The position numbers and the translations under genes were made by a program. Positions 40,809-48,741 of a DNA stretch of 64,000 bases are shown piece after piece (within the stretch, counting starts at the first letter, position 1; every line of letters starts with the position of its first letter). Source of the stretch: CAWDBV01 sp963800705 (GTDB lineage Bacteria; Actinomycetota; Thermoleophilia; Solirubrobacterales; 70-9); contig CAWDBV010000007.1 in NCBI GenBank assembly GCA_963800705.1, positions 62,001 to 126,000 of the forward strand, read 5' to 3'. The notes under the pieces are model-generated. The model was not told the origin of the DNA, did not search any database, and saw only the letters and a program-made list of their open reading frames with translations.

Positions 40809-42872
40809 TCACTTCCGCTTCTTCTTCTTGCCCTTCTTCTTTTTCTTCTTCTTGGCCGTCGCCTGTGGCTGGGCGGGCGGCTGGTCGGGCGCCGTAACCG
40901 CTGCGTAGCTGCTCCCGCCGCCAACCAGCGCGTCGACTTGGTTCGGAAGCCCGAAGTCGTCGACCGCGATCGTTCCGTGAACGACCTCGAAGACGGTCGT
41001 TCCGTCGCAGCGGTCGGTGGTCAGCCACTCGGTGCCGCGGACGGTCGCCGAGCCGCGCTGGCCGCGGGTACGGAAGTTGCCGGTGCCCGAACCCCAGAGG
41101 CTGCGCGAGCCGGCGCGAGCCGACGGGCTCGATGCCGTGGCGAGCGCGGCGCGCTTCTTGCGCTTCTTCTTTTTCTTCTTCCCGTTCTTGCCGCCCTTCT
41201 TACTGGTGGCGGGCGCGGCTGTGTTCGTGATCGGGGTGACGATGCAGTTGTCGAGCGGCGTCACCAGCTCCGCGGTCAGGATCCCGTCGGCAGCCGACTG
41301 CACGATTTGGAAGACACCGGCGTAGAACTGCATGGACTCCTCGAAGCCGTTGTTGTTGGCGGTCAGCTCGACTCGGCCGTTGGTCGCGTCGACAATCGTT
41401 CCAACCAAGAATTGTCCCGAGTGCTCGAGTGGAGCGCCATTGACCAGCACGATGCCCTGGACGGGCCGCAGGTTCGCGGTTTGCGTCGGCACCGCCTCGG
41501 TCGGCTCAAAGATCTCGCGATGGAAGACGTCCTGGACCGGGTCGTTGTCCTCGCTGCTCAGATTGGCGGCCTGGGTGTCAAAGGTGATGAACCTGCCGTT
41601 GGCCGAGATATCGGGCTGCTGGGATGCCACATCGGCGGGCCCCCCGAGTGCCCCGGTCGCGCGGGAGATCAGGAACGTTGTCTGGTTGAGACGGTCGCGC
41701 ACGTAGACGTTCTGAAACAGGGTCACCAATCCGTCCACCAGGGGGCCCCCGGCCGCGAAGGCGACGAAGCGGCCGTCGCCCGAGACCGAGGACACGAACG
41801 CCGCGGTGGTCGAGATGTCTCCGGCAACCCCCGACTTGCGGTTGATCAGCTCTGTCTGCTGGGCGCCGTCGAGCTCGCGAGTGAAGATGTCGAACCCGGG
41901 TCCGTTGGCATCGAAGTTCGTGGAGCTGCTCGAGAACGTGACCGTGCCGCCATCGGCGGAGATCTCCGGCACCACGGACCCCGAGTTCCCGATCGCGCCG
42001 GCGGGGCCGCTGGCGCGGCTCTCGAGCGTGGTCACCGGCGAGCCGCTGAGGTCGCGGACGAGGATGTCGGAAACGCCGTTGCTGTCGCCGGCGATGAGGT
42101 CGCTGGCGTTGCTCGCGAACGCAATCACGTCACCGTCGTGGGAGATCGCCGGCCACTGCGAGAAGTTGTTGCCGGTCGCGTCGGTCATCCCGGGCTGGCT
42201 GATCAGCAGGTTGGCGTTCGTCATGTCGTTCATGTCGCGGCGGAAGACATCGTCGACGCCGTTGGCGTCCAGGGAGCCGGAGACCACGGTCGCGTCGGTG
42301 TCGCTCACCCAGGCCACGTAGTCCCCATGCTCTGAGAGCGCGAGCGTGTTGCCGTTCGTGGTGCTGTTGGCGTTGTCGTTGCCGGACGCGTTGAGGCTGA
42401 CCAGCGTGGTGTCATCGTTCTCGACGTCACGGACGTAGGTGTCGTACGCGTTGTCGGTGTCGTAGCCGAGATCGTCGATGTTGGTGGCCTTGGTGATGAA
42501 CCCGACCTTCTCGCCATCCCCGGAGATGTCCGAGAGCGAGAAGACCAGCCCGTCACCGATCGTGGTCCCGTCCCCGTCGCCCTGGCTGACAAGCTCGGTG
42601 TCGCCGGTGCAGACATCGCGCATGTAGATGTCGGTGAGCCCGTTGGTGTCCTGGGGGACCAGAGCGCTCGCGCTGTGGAAGGAGACACGGCAGCCGTCGT
42701 CGGAGACGGTCGCGGTATCGCTGCCGAACATCCCGGGCGAGCCGCTAACGCCGTCGCCGCGGCTTACCCAGCTCGTGTCGTCAACCGCGGCGCTCGCGTC
42801 GGCCGCGAACACGCCGAGCGCGAGCACGGCTGCCGCGATTCCCTGCGTCGTAGTCCTGGCGCTGCCTGTCAC
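40809..42872 (-). CDS. Secreted propeller/FecR-like protein B with Lys-rich tail
   Basis: A 687-residue paralogue of the downstream protein, in the same order: signal peptide (cut near ASAAV), PD40/TolB-type blades (SDISGDGEKVGFITKATN and similar), a FecR-like segment, an internal Lys-rich block, a WLTTDRCDGTTVFEV strand region and a Lys-rich end. It probably acts at the cell surface; a sensing or binding role is likelier than catalysis, since no active-site motif is visible. The GTG at 42872 has AAGGGGATGGA just upstream; the longer frame to 42956 has no ribosome-binding site. Confidence 0.72.
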   Translation of the reverse strand: MTGSARTTTQGIAAAVLALGVFAADASAAVDDTSWVSRGDGVSGSPGMFGSDTATVSDDGCRVSFHSASALVPQDTNGLTDIYMRDVCTGDTELVSQGDGDGTTIGDGLVFSLSDISGDGEKVGFITKATNIDDLGYDTDNAYDTYVRDVENDDTTLVSLNASGNDNANSTTNGNTLALSEHGDYVAWVSDTDATVVSGSLDANGVDDVFRRDMNDMTNANLLISQPGMTDATGNNFSQWPAISHDGDVIAFASNASDLIAGDSNGVSDILVRDLSGSPVTTLESRASGPAGAIGNSGSVVPEISADGGTVTFSSSSTNFDANGPGFDIFTRELDGAQQTELINRKSGVAGDISTTAAFVSSVSGDGRFVAFAAGGPLVDGLVTLFQNVYVRDRLNQTTFLISRATGALGGPADVASQQPDISANGRFITFDTQAANLSSEDNDPVQDVFHREIFEPTEAVPTQTANLRPVQGIVLVNGAPLEHSGQFLVGTIVDATNGRVELTANNNGFEESMQFYAGVFQIVQSAADGILTAELVTPLDNCIVTPITNTAAPATSKKGGKNGKKKKKKRKKRAALATASSPSARAGSRSLWGSGTGNFRTRGQRGSATVRGTEWLTTDRCDGTTVFEVVHGTIAVDDFGLPNQVDALVGGGSSYAAVTAPDQPPAQPQATAKKKKKKKGKKKKRK

Positions 42873-42963
42873 TCCATCCCCTTCGTATCCCTCAAATTGA
42901 GGCCCGATCGTAGCTGAGCGGATCCGCCCCGACTGTGACGAGCGTCCACCCGGCATCGTCCAC

Positions 42964-42969
42964 TAGCCT
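42964..42969 (+). promoter_or_regulatory. -10 box of the NTF2-like gene at 42978
   Basis: TAGCCT ends 8 nt before the ATG at 42978, a leaderless spacing. The same hexamer precedes the TPR gene. Confidence 0.45.
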
Positions 42970-42977
42970 GCCCGCGA

Positions 42978-43397
42978 ATGGGCCAGCGCGAGGTCGAAAC
43001 CGTGAGGAAGATCTACGGCTTCAACTGGGCCGCGGTCGGCAGCCGCGAGGTCGGGCTCGAAGAGCTCGAATCGGTGGTGGCGCCCGACTTCGAGTCGCAG
43101 ATGTCGCCGGAGGTCGGCGACCGCACCCTGAAGGGGATCGAGGAGCTGCGCCAGTTCGGCGACGCCCTCGAGCAGGACTTCGAGAGCTTCGCCTACAACC
43201 CGGGCGAGTTCATCGAGACCGACGACGGCCGCGTAGTCGTGCTCGGCAAGGTCGGCGGAGTCGCGCGGGCGAGCCGGCTGCCGCTCGCCGGGGAGTTCGG
43301 GCACATCTGGACGCTCGAGGACGGTCGAGCCACCCGGGTCGAGGCCTATCTCGATCCGAAGCTCGCGCTGAGCAAAGCCGGAATCGAACGCGACTGA
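42978..43397 (+). CDS. NTF2/SnoaL-like protein, first of a pair
   Basis: A 139-residue NTF2-like protein (MGQREVETVRKIYGFNW, then LESVVAPDFESQM and EFGHIWTLEDGRATRVEAYLD). It aligns end to end with the next gene, for example RKIYGFNWAAV with RVYRLDWASV, and both end with an Ala-rich helix. Function unknown; the fold makes a hydrophobic pocket. Leaderless promoter upstream. It is divergent from the propeller protein at 42872. Confidence 0.7.
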   Translation: MGQREVETVRKIYGFNWAAVGSREVGLEELESVVAPDFESQMSPEVGDRTLKGIEELRQFGDALEQDFESFAYNPGEFIETDDGRVVVLGKVGGVARASRLPLAGEFGHIWTLEDGRATRVEAYLDPKLALSKAGIERD

Positions 43398-43456
43398 CGG
43401 GATTTCCACGAGCGGTGCGTGTGACCAGGCTCACCGGGGCGGGTACCCGCGGGCGC

Positions 43457-43462
43457 TAGGTT
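43457..43462 (+). promoter_or_regulatory. -10 box of the NTF2-like gene at 43470
   Basis: TAGGTT ends 7 nt before the ATG at 43470; a GTG at 43464 would leave only 1 nt. This supports the ATG start. Confidence 0.4.
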
Positions 43463-43469
43463 CGTGGCG

Positions 43470-43889
43470 ATGGGGGAACGGGAACGGGAAGAGCTGCTGC
43501 GGGTCTACCGCCTCGACTGGGCCAGCGTCCGGGGGCGGAAGCGGCTCCGATCGGTGCTCGGCGGGATCGTCTCGCCCGACTTCGACTCGCGGCTGACCCG
43601 TTTCGCCGGCAGCTGGAACGACGCGCTCGACGAGCTGCGCTCGCTCGGGCACTCGCTCGAGCACGACTTCGAGCGCTTCTCCTACGAGCCCGACCAATGC
43701 CTCGAGGGTCCCGACGACCGCTTCGTCGTCGTCGGCAGCTTCAGCGGGCTGACGCGGCTGAGCCAGATCGAGGTCCGAGGCGAGTTCGGCCACGTCTGGA
43801 AGCTCGAGGACGGGCTGGCGGTGCGGCTCGAGGGCTACGCCGCGGCGGCCGAGGCGCTCGCCGCGGCCGGGCTCGACTCGGCGCGCTGA
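43470..43889 (+). CDS. NTF2/SnoaL-like protein, second of a pair
   Basis: A 139-residue paralogue of the preceding gene (MGEREREELLRVYRLDW, SPDFDSRLTR, FGHVWKLEDGLAVRLEGY). The start at ATG 43470 is chosen because it aligns with the MGQRE start of its neighbour; GTG 43464 is possible. Its last 55 bases overlap the 3' end of the membrane protein on the other strand, a tail-to-tail arrangement. Function unknown. Confidence 0.68.
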   Translation: MGEREREELLRVYRLDWASVRGRKRLRSVLGGIVSPDFDSRLTRFAGSWNDALDELRSLGHSLEHDFERFSYEPDQCLEGPDDRFVVVGSFSGLTRLSQIEVRGEFGHVWKLEDGLAVRLEGYAAAAEALAAAGLDSAR

Positions 43890-45502
43890 GCCTCGAGCTC
43901 GTCGACCTCGCGCGGCCGGACCGCCGCCATCGCGATGAAGAGAAACGGCAGGAACCAGGGGATGTAGAGGTAGAACCAGTGGTCGACGGTGAGCTGGAAG
44001 GCGATCAGCACCGCGGCGCCGAGCGCCGCGACCGTCACCGGGTCGCGGAGGCGGGGGCGGAAAGCGACCAGCAGCGCCAGCCCCACCGCGAGGGCATCGA
44101 CGGCGATGTGAAGCGGCTCGATCGCGGCCTGCCCCCAGATCGAAAACGGCGAGTCGCGTCCGATCTGGTAGTCGAGCGTCCGCTCCCAGAAGGTGGCGAG
44201 GCCCGGGTCGAGGATCGTCTGTGCCATCACCGCGCCGCCGACAATCAAGAAGCCGACGCCGAACAGGAACACGTTGCGCGCGGATCGTCCGTAGGTCGCG
44301 AACAGCGGGATCAGAACGAGGGGCGTGAACTTCGTCGCGGCCGCCAAGGCGAGCACCGCTCCCCGACCCACCGGTGAGCTGAGCAAAAGCAGCGCGCCGA
44401 CGAGCAGCGCCGCGACCAGCGAGTCGTTGGTGTTCGACTCGAGCGCGAAGGCCGTGTACGGGCACGCGGCCCAGGCGAAGGCGAGGATCGTGCCGAGCCG
44501 GCGCCCCGGCTCGCCGGGGCGCAGCCGGCGCCCGAACAGATACAGCCCGAGCACGGTGAGCAGGTCGAAGAAGATCGCGGCGCCGTGCGCGGCGGGGAGG
44601 TCGTCCCAGCGCCCGCTCCAGGGCATCGCCTGCTCGAAGGGGACGTAGGCGTAGTACGAAACCGGGCCGTAGGTATCGCCGGCCTGGTTGTCCTCGGGCC
44701 AGCCGCCGTAGAGCGGCTTTCCGTCGGCGATCCGGTCGGCGCCGATCACCCCCGAGTAGCCGACGTCGATCACGTTCGAGTTCGCGACGTTGAGCCCGAG
44801 CCGGAATCCGACCAGGAACAGGGTCGCGATCGCCAGCCACTTGATCGGGGCGCTCGGACGCAGCCCATCGCCGCCGCGGAAGCCCATCCACAGCGCGCGA
44901 ACCAGCAGGTAGACGAGCGCCGGGTAGGCGAACGGTACGGACAGCCCGATGTCGCCGCGATTGAAGAAGTAGTGCGAGACGCCGAAGCCGGCGACGATCA
45001 CGACCAGGTCGAGGTTCGCTGCCCGCAGCGGCCGCCGCCAGTCGAAGAGGCCGAACACGAACAGCGCGCAGAGCAGCAGCCAGACGTAGGGCGCGTTGAG
45101 CTTGCGGCCGAAAGCGCCCTCGTAGCCCCGCGCCATCCTCCACGCCACCTGCTCGCCCGTCCACGTTTCCTTTGCGACGCCGGTGTCCTCGTCGACGACC
45201 ACCTGGACGATCTCGTCGCCGTCGGTGAGGAAGCCGACCTGCCAGTCGCGCTGGTCCTCCTTGTACTCGGAGACGGTCTCGAGGCTGGGGTGCTCGCGCC
45301 GCGCCTCGATCACCTTCGGGTCCTTTGCGGCGATCTTCTCCGCCTGCTGCTTGGTGATCGGCTGCGGCACCCCCGGACGCGAAGCCGAGGAGGTGCCGCT
45401 TAGTGGCGAAGCCGCCGTCTGAGCGGCAGCAACGGATGGGAGGAAAACGAGAGCGGCGAGCACTCCCGTGAAAACGACGAAACGGATCAGGCGAACGTCC
45501 AC
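43835..45502 (-). CDS. Polytopic glycosyltransferase-like membrane protein with PepSY-like domain
   Basis: A 555-residue protein. A signal-like N-terminus is followed by a PepSY-like extracytoplasmic domain (about 48-125: ITKQQAEKIAAKDPKV, WQVGFLTDGDEIVQVVVDEDTGV). About ten membrane helices follow. The loop after the third or fourth helix has DRIADGKPLYGG and GDTYGPVSYY, resembling the GT87/DUF2029 mannosyltransferase-type proteins, with a possible acidic active-site motif. It is the last gene of an operon with a GtrA protein and a phosphatase-superfamily enzyme. The substrate is unknown; a lipid-linked sugar role is inferred. Confidence 0.65.
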   Translation of the reverse strand: MDVRLIRFVVFTGVLAALVFLPSVAAAQTAASPLSGTSSASRPGVPQPITKQQAEKIAAKDPKVIEARREHPSLETVSEYKEDQRDWQVGFLTDGDEIVQVVVDEDTGVAKETWTGEQVAWRMARGYEGAFGRKLNAPYVWLLLCALFVFGLFDWRRPLRAANLDLVVIVAGFGVSHYFFNRGDIGLSVPFAYPALVYLLVRALWMGFRGGDGLRPSAPIKWLAIATLFLVGFRLGLNVANSNVIDVGYSGVIGADRIADGKPLYGGWPEDNQAGDTYGPVSYYAYVPFEQAMPWSGRWDDLPAAHGAAIFFDLLTVLGLYLFGRRLRPGEPGRRLGTILAFAWAACPYTAFALESNTNDSLVAALLVGALLLLSSPVGRGAVLALAAATKFTPLVLIPLFATYGRSARNVFLFGVGFLIVGGAVMAQTILDPGLATFWERTLDYQIGRDSPFSIWGQAAIEPLHIAVDALAVGLALLVAFRPRLRDPVTVAALGAAVLIAFQLTVDHWFYLYIPWFLPFLFIAMAAVRPREVDELEAQRAESSPAAASASAAAA

Positions 45503-45909
45503 AGCTTGTTGCCGACGAAGTTGAACGGCATCGCGACCGCGACCGCTATCGCCTGCGCGGCGAGCTCGGGCGTGTCGGCGCGGACGAGCAGCTCGAGCAC
45601 CACCAGGTTGACCCCGAGCGCCAGCACGCTGACGGTGAAGAACCGCGCCGCCTGGAATCCGGCGTGGCCCTCGGTCGCCCCGAAGGTCCAGCCGCGGTTG
45701 AGGAGGAAGTTGTTGGTCACCGCGACGCAGAAGGCGCCGACCGCGGCGGCGATGTGGTGGAAGTCGAGGCCCTCGGTGAGCAGGGCAAAGACGAGCAGGT
45801 TGACGACGTAGCCCGAACCGCCGACGAGCCCGAACTTGAGCAGCTGGGTCCAGTTCTCCTGCTTGCGAGTCCCGCGCGCGATCCGCCTCGCTGTTTCCGT
45901 CGGACTCAC
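45487..45909 (-). CDS. GtrA-family membrane protein
   Basis: A 140-residue protein with four helices: LLKFGLVGGSGYVVNLLVFALL, AAVGAFCVAVTNNFLLNRGWTF, FTVSVLALGVNLVVLELLV and AIAVAVAMPFNFVGNKLWTF. This is the GtrA/DPMS-flippase family, thought to move polyprenyl-phosphate sugars across the membrane. The GTG start overlaps the upstream stop (GTGA) and the 3' end overlaps the next start by 16 nt, so the three genes are coupled. The longer frame over the phosphatase gene is a shadow. Confidence 0.85.
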   Translation of the reverse strand: MSPTETARRIARGTRKQENWTQLLKFGLVGGSGYVVNLLVFALLTEGLDFHHIAAAVGAFCVAVTNNFLLNRGWTFGATEGHAGFQAARFFTVSVLALGVNLVVLELLVRADTPELAAQAIAVAVAMPFNFVGNKLWTFA

Positions 45910-47441
45910 AGGGCCGGTTCCGGGGCTTCGAGCCCGAAGTGCTCGAGGATCACGGCGGCCTGGTCGCGGAGCGCCCACTGCTCGCGGCGCTGGGGTCGTT
46001 TCGGGCCGCAGCCGCAGAGGATCATCGGCGCGAGCGAGTCGCCGCGGCCGAGCGAGCCGTGGCTGCCGCCGCCGACGTGGGTCGTGCCTCCCCAGTCGAC
46101 GCACTCGTAGCCGAGCGCAGCGGAGATCAGCACGTCTCCGGCGTGCGGAGAGCCGAGCGCCGACCAGACCCGCGCCAGCGCGTCGGGGTACTCGTGGCTG
46201 TCGATCCGGCGCCCGAAGCTCTCGAGCGCGAGCGCCTCCTCGTCGCCGCGCAGCTGCCAGCGGTTGCCGCGCCGGTCGCGCGGACCGGCGCCGGGGCGGA
46301 AGCGAAGCTCGCGCCCGTCGCGCTCGACGACCGCCTCGAGCGACCCGGGATCGACGGCCTGGGCGCCCCCGCGCTGCAGCGGCGAGGAGTCCGAGCTCGC
46401 GAGCCACGCGATCACGTCGACGCCGTCCATGCCGCGGAGGCGCTCGCGGAGCCGCTCGTGGGCGATCGCGAACCGGCGCCCGCTCTGCAGGATGTAGACG
46501 GCCCCGGCGCGGGCGGTGGGGCTGACCGCGATCTCGGCCTCCTCGGGGCGCTCGGCGTTCGGCTGCAGCACTCGCCAGTCCTCACCGAGCGCAGCGGCGA
46601 GCGGAAGCGCGTGGTTGACCTCGGTCTGCGCGTGGTCGGCGGTGACGAGCACCGCGTGCTCGTCGAGGAACCTGGTCAGCCCGCCGCCGGCCTCGATCAG
46701 CTGCGCGAGGCAGCCGTCGGCGGCCGCGATCGAGTCGACGGACTCATCGGGCCCGAGCCGGTGGGAGTGGAAGTCGTTGTCGGGGAGGCTGAAGAGCATG
46801 AAGTCGTAGAGGTCCTGCTTGACGAGCTCCTCGCCGACGCAGGTCGAGTAGGCGTCGCGGCTGCCGGGTCGGGTGAAGCTCGGCGAGCAGGGAACCTTAC
46901 GGCTCGCGTAGAGATCGCCGTAAAAGAGCTCTTCGGGGCCCCAGACCGCGTGCCGGAACCGGATCGCCGCCGCCGCCTGCTTCGCCATTCCCTCGAGGCT
47001 GACCTCGTGCCGGTGGCCGCCGCGGTAGATCAGGAACGGCGTGCACGCGGTCCGGATCCCGGCTTCGTCGAGGCGCTCGAACACGGTCTTGACCTCGTGG
47101 CTGAGATGGGCGAGGTTCATGTTGTAGACGAGGTCGTAGAGGGCCTTGAACATGCCGAAGGTCCGCGTAGCCTCGAACGAGGACCCGTACTCGACGTAGC
47201 GCCGTTCGAGCCGGCTGTACCAGTTCATCCCGATCATCCAGTGCTCACCCGGCCCGGTCCCGGTGACGATGTCCGAGCAGGCGACCGGGGTCACCGACGG
47301 GAAGCTCGAGACGACGTTCTCGATCAGCGTGCCACGCTCGATCAGCGCCTCCATCACCGGCGCCCGCCCCGACTCGACGGCGTGCATGAGCATGCCCGGG
47401 TGCATGGCGTCGATGACGGCGAGGATCAGCTTCTTGGGCAT
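45906..47441 (-). CDS. Alkaline-phosphatase-superfamily hydrolase (NPP-like)
   Basis: A 511-residue metal-dependent hydrolase. Ligands of the superfamily can be placed: LAVIDAMHPG (first Asp), SSFPSVTPVACSDIVTG (Thr nucleophile), FSLPDNDFHSHRLG (Asp/His), VLVTADHAQTEV (Asp/His) and THVGGGSHGSL (late His). The substrate may be a phosphodiester or a lipid-linked phosphate; the GtrA and glycosyltransferase-like genes downstream point to surface glycan metabolism. No signal peptide is seen, so the protein is probably cytoplasmic or membrane-associated. Confidence 0.8.
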   Translation of the reverse strand: MPKKLILAVIDAMHPGMLMHAVESGRAPVMEALIERGTLIENVVSSFPSVTPVACSDIVTGTGPGEHWMIGMNWYSRLERRYVEYGSSFEATRTFGMFKALYDLVYNMNLAHLSHEVKTVFERLDEAGIRTACTPFLIYRGGHRHEVSLEGMAKQAAAAIRFRHAVWGPEELFYGDLYASRKVPCSPSFTRPGSRDAYSTCVGEELVKQDLYDFMLFSLPDNDFHSHRLGPDESVDSIAAADGCLAQLIEAGGGLTRFLDEHAVLVTADHAQTEVNHALPLAAALGEDWRVLQPNAERPEEAEIAVSPTARAGAVYILQSGRRFAIAHERLRERLRGMDGVDVIAWLASSDSSPLQRGGAQAVDPGSLEAVVERDGRELRFRPGAGPRDRRGNRWQLRGDEEALALESFGRRIDSHEYPDALARVWSALGSPHAGDVLISAALGYECVDWGGTTHVGGGSHGSLGRGDSLAPMILCGCGPKRPQRREQWALRDQAAVILEHFGLEAPEPAL

Positions 47442-47459
47442 TCGAGGCGGCAGCGCCGG

Positions 47460-47900
47460 CTACCTGAGGACGCGGAGCCCCTCGTGCTTGCGCGAGTCGC
47501 GGCGGCGGCGCTCGAGCCCGAGATAGAGCAGGCCGCCGCTCGCGGCGAGCGCCAGGACGCAGATGTAGGCGGGGAGCGAGATCACCGCCAGCACGAGCGC
47601 GGCCCCGACGACCATCAGGCTGACCGCGGTCGGGTCGGCCTCGGCGCGCTGGCGTGCTCCGGCGACCACCGAGTCGGTGAGCGTCATCGAGAGCACCGCG
47701 AGCGCCGCCCCGAACACGATCCCGATCCAGGCCGCGCCGGTCTCGCTCGCCAGCGAGGCGGCGAACAGCGCGCCCCCGGCTGCACCGGAGAGAACGAGCA
47801 GCCAGGTCCGCCCCTCGCCTTCGTAGGCGAGCGAGCCGGCGAGCATGCCCGCGGCGACGGCCAAGCCGAGCCCCTGGCATATGGCGAAGAACAGGTCCAA
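47460..47900 (-). CDS. Hypothetical integral membrane protein
   Basis: A hydrophobic protein of about 146 residues with four or five predicted helices and a basic C-terminus. The frame is open to 48029, but that would overlap the start of the exported protein on the other strand. The TTG at 47900 gives a sensible N-terminus just before the first helix (FFAICQGLGLAVAAGMLAG). No family is recognised. It lies upstream of the phosphatase gene on the same strand, with an 18-nt gap, and may belong to that operon. Confidence 0.45.
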   Translation of the reverse strand: MDLFFAICQGLGLAVAAGMLAGSLAYEGEGRTWLLVLSGAAGGALFAASLASETGAAWIGIVFGAALAVLSMTLTDSVVAGARQRAEADPTAVSLMVVGAALVLAVISLPAYICVLALAASGGLLYLGLERRRRDSRKHEGLRVLR

Positions 47901-47928
47901 GTCGCGCGGGAGGCTACCGGGGCGTACG

Positions 47929-48711
47929 ATGAATCCGATGAACACGGGGGTGAAGCTGATCTGCAGCGTGGCGGTGTTTGTGGCTGCTGCCTGGATTGCG
48001 CCCACAGGAGCGGCAGCACTCAACCTCACTCACACCTTCGACACCACCGGCCAAGGCTGGGAGTTCGACGACGACGGCACCGAGGGACCGGCGACCTGGC
48101 TGGGCGGGACGGGCAACCCCCCGGGCAGCATCCGCGGCGAGGATGCGCTCTCGGACGGCCTCGACCCCCGGGCGCTGTTCATTGCGCCAGCCGCGTTCCA
48201 AGGCAACTACACGCCGAGCGTCGGCGGATCGATTTCGTTCGACCTCGCCAGTGAATCGGAGGTGAGCACCGAGAGAACGATCAGGTTGGCCTTGGTCGAC
48301 ACCGACCCGCTCTTCCCCGAGGGGCTCGTCCGCCAGTTCATCCCCGTCGAGAGCATGGGCGACTTTCACACCTACACCGTTCAACTCACCCCGGGGGCCT
48401 GGGAGTTTTGTCCGTTCAACGATCCGACTCCCTGTCCGGTTCCCACTGCTGCCGAGTTCGCGGGGGTGATGGCCGACGTAGACCGGGTACGCCTGATCGT
48501 CGACATCGTCGACGACGACAGCGAGCGCTACATACTCGACAACTTCGCGGTCACTGAGCCGGCGGCGACCCCGGCGGCCGCAGCCACTACCCCATCACCC
48601 ACGACGCCGCTGCCATCGCTCCCCGGGACCGCTCCGGCGAAGTGCCCGAAGGGCAAGAAGCTCGTTGTCAAGAAGGGCAAGCGCAAGTGCAAGAAGAGGC
48701 GGAAGAAGTAG
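47929..48711 (+). CDS. Secreted laminin-B-like protein with Lys-rich tail
   Basis: A 260-residue exported protein. A signal peptide (about 1-29) precedes a beta-sandwich-like domain (about 32-205). The opening FDTTGQGWEFDDDG and the GNPPGSIRGED region resemble laminin IV type A/carbohydrate-binding-like domains. A Thr/Pro linker leads to a basic tail (KCPKGKKLVVKKGKRKCKK and further). No enzyme motif is seen. ATG 47929 or 47938 are both possible starts. The tail type is shared with the other exported Lys-tailed proteins of this window. Confidence 0.6.
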   Translation: MNPMNTGVKLICSVAVFVAAAWIAPTGAAALNLTHTFDTTGQGWEFDDDGTEGPATWLGGTGNPPGSIRGEDALSDGLDPRALFIAPAAFQGNYTPSVGGSISFDLASESEVSTERTIRLALVDTDPLFPEGLVRQFIPVESMGDFHTYTVQLTPGAWEFCPFNDPTPCPVPTAAEFAGVMADVDRVRLIVDIVDDDSERYILDNFAVTEPAATPAAAATTPSPTTPLPSLPGTAPAKCPKGKKLVVKKGKRKCKKRRKK

Positions 48712-48741
48712 GCGGCTGATCTGATCGGCCACACTTAGTCC

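Noticed and set aside
45939..48254. A 771-codon open frame on the plus strand, antisense to the phosphatase gene
   Set aside because: It is Arg/Gly/Glu-rich without domains and follows the third-position GC bias of the real minus-strand genes; typical shadow in high-GC DNA.
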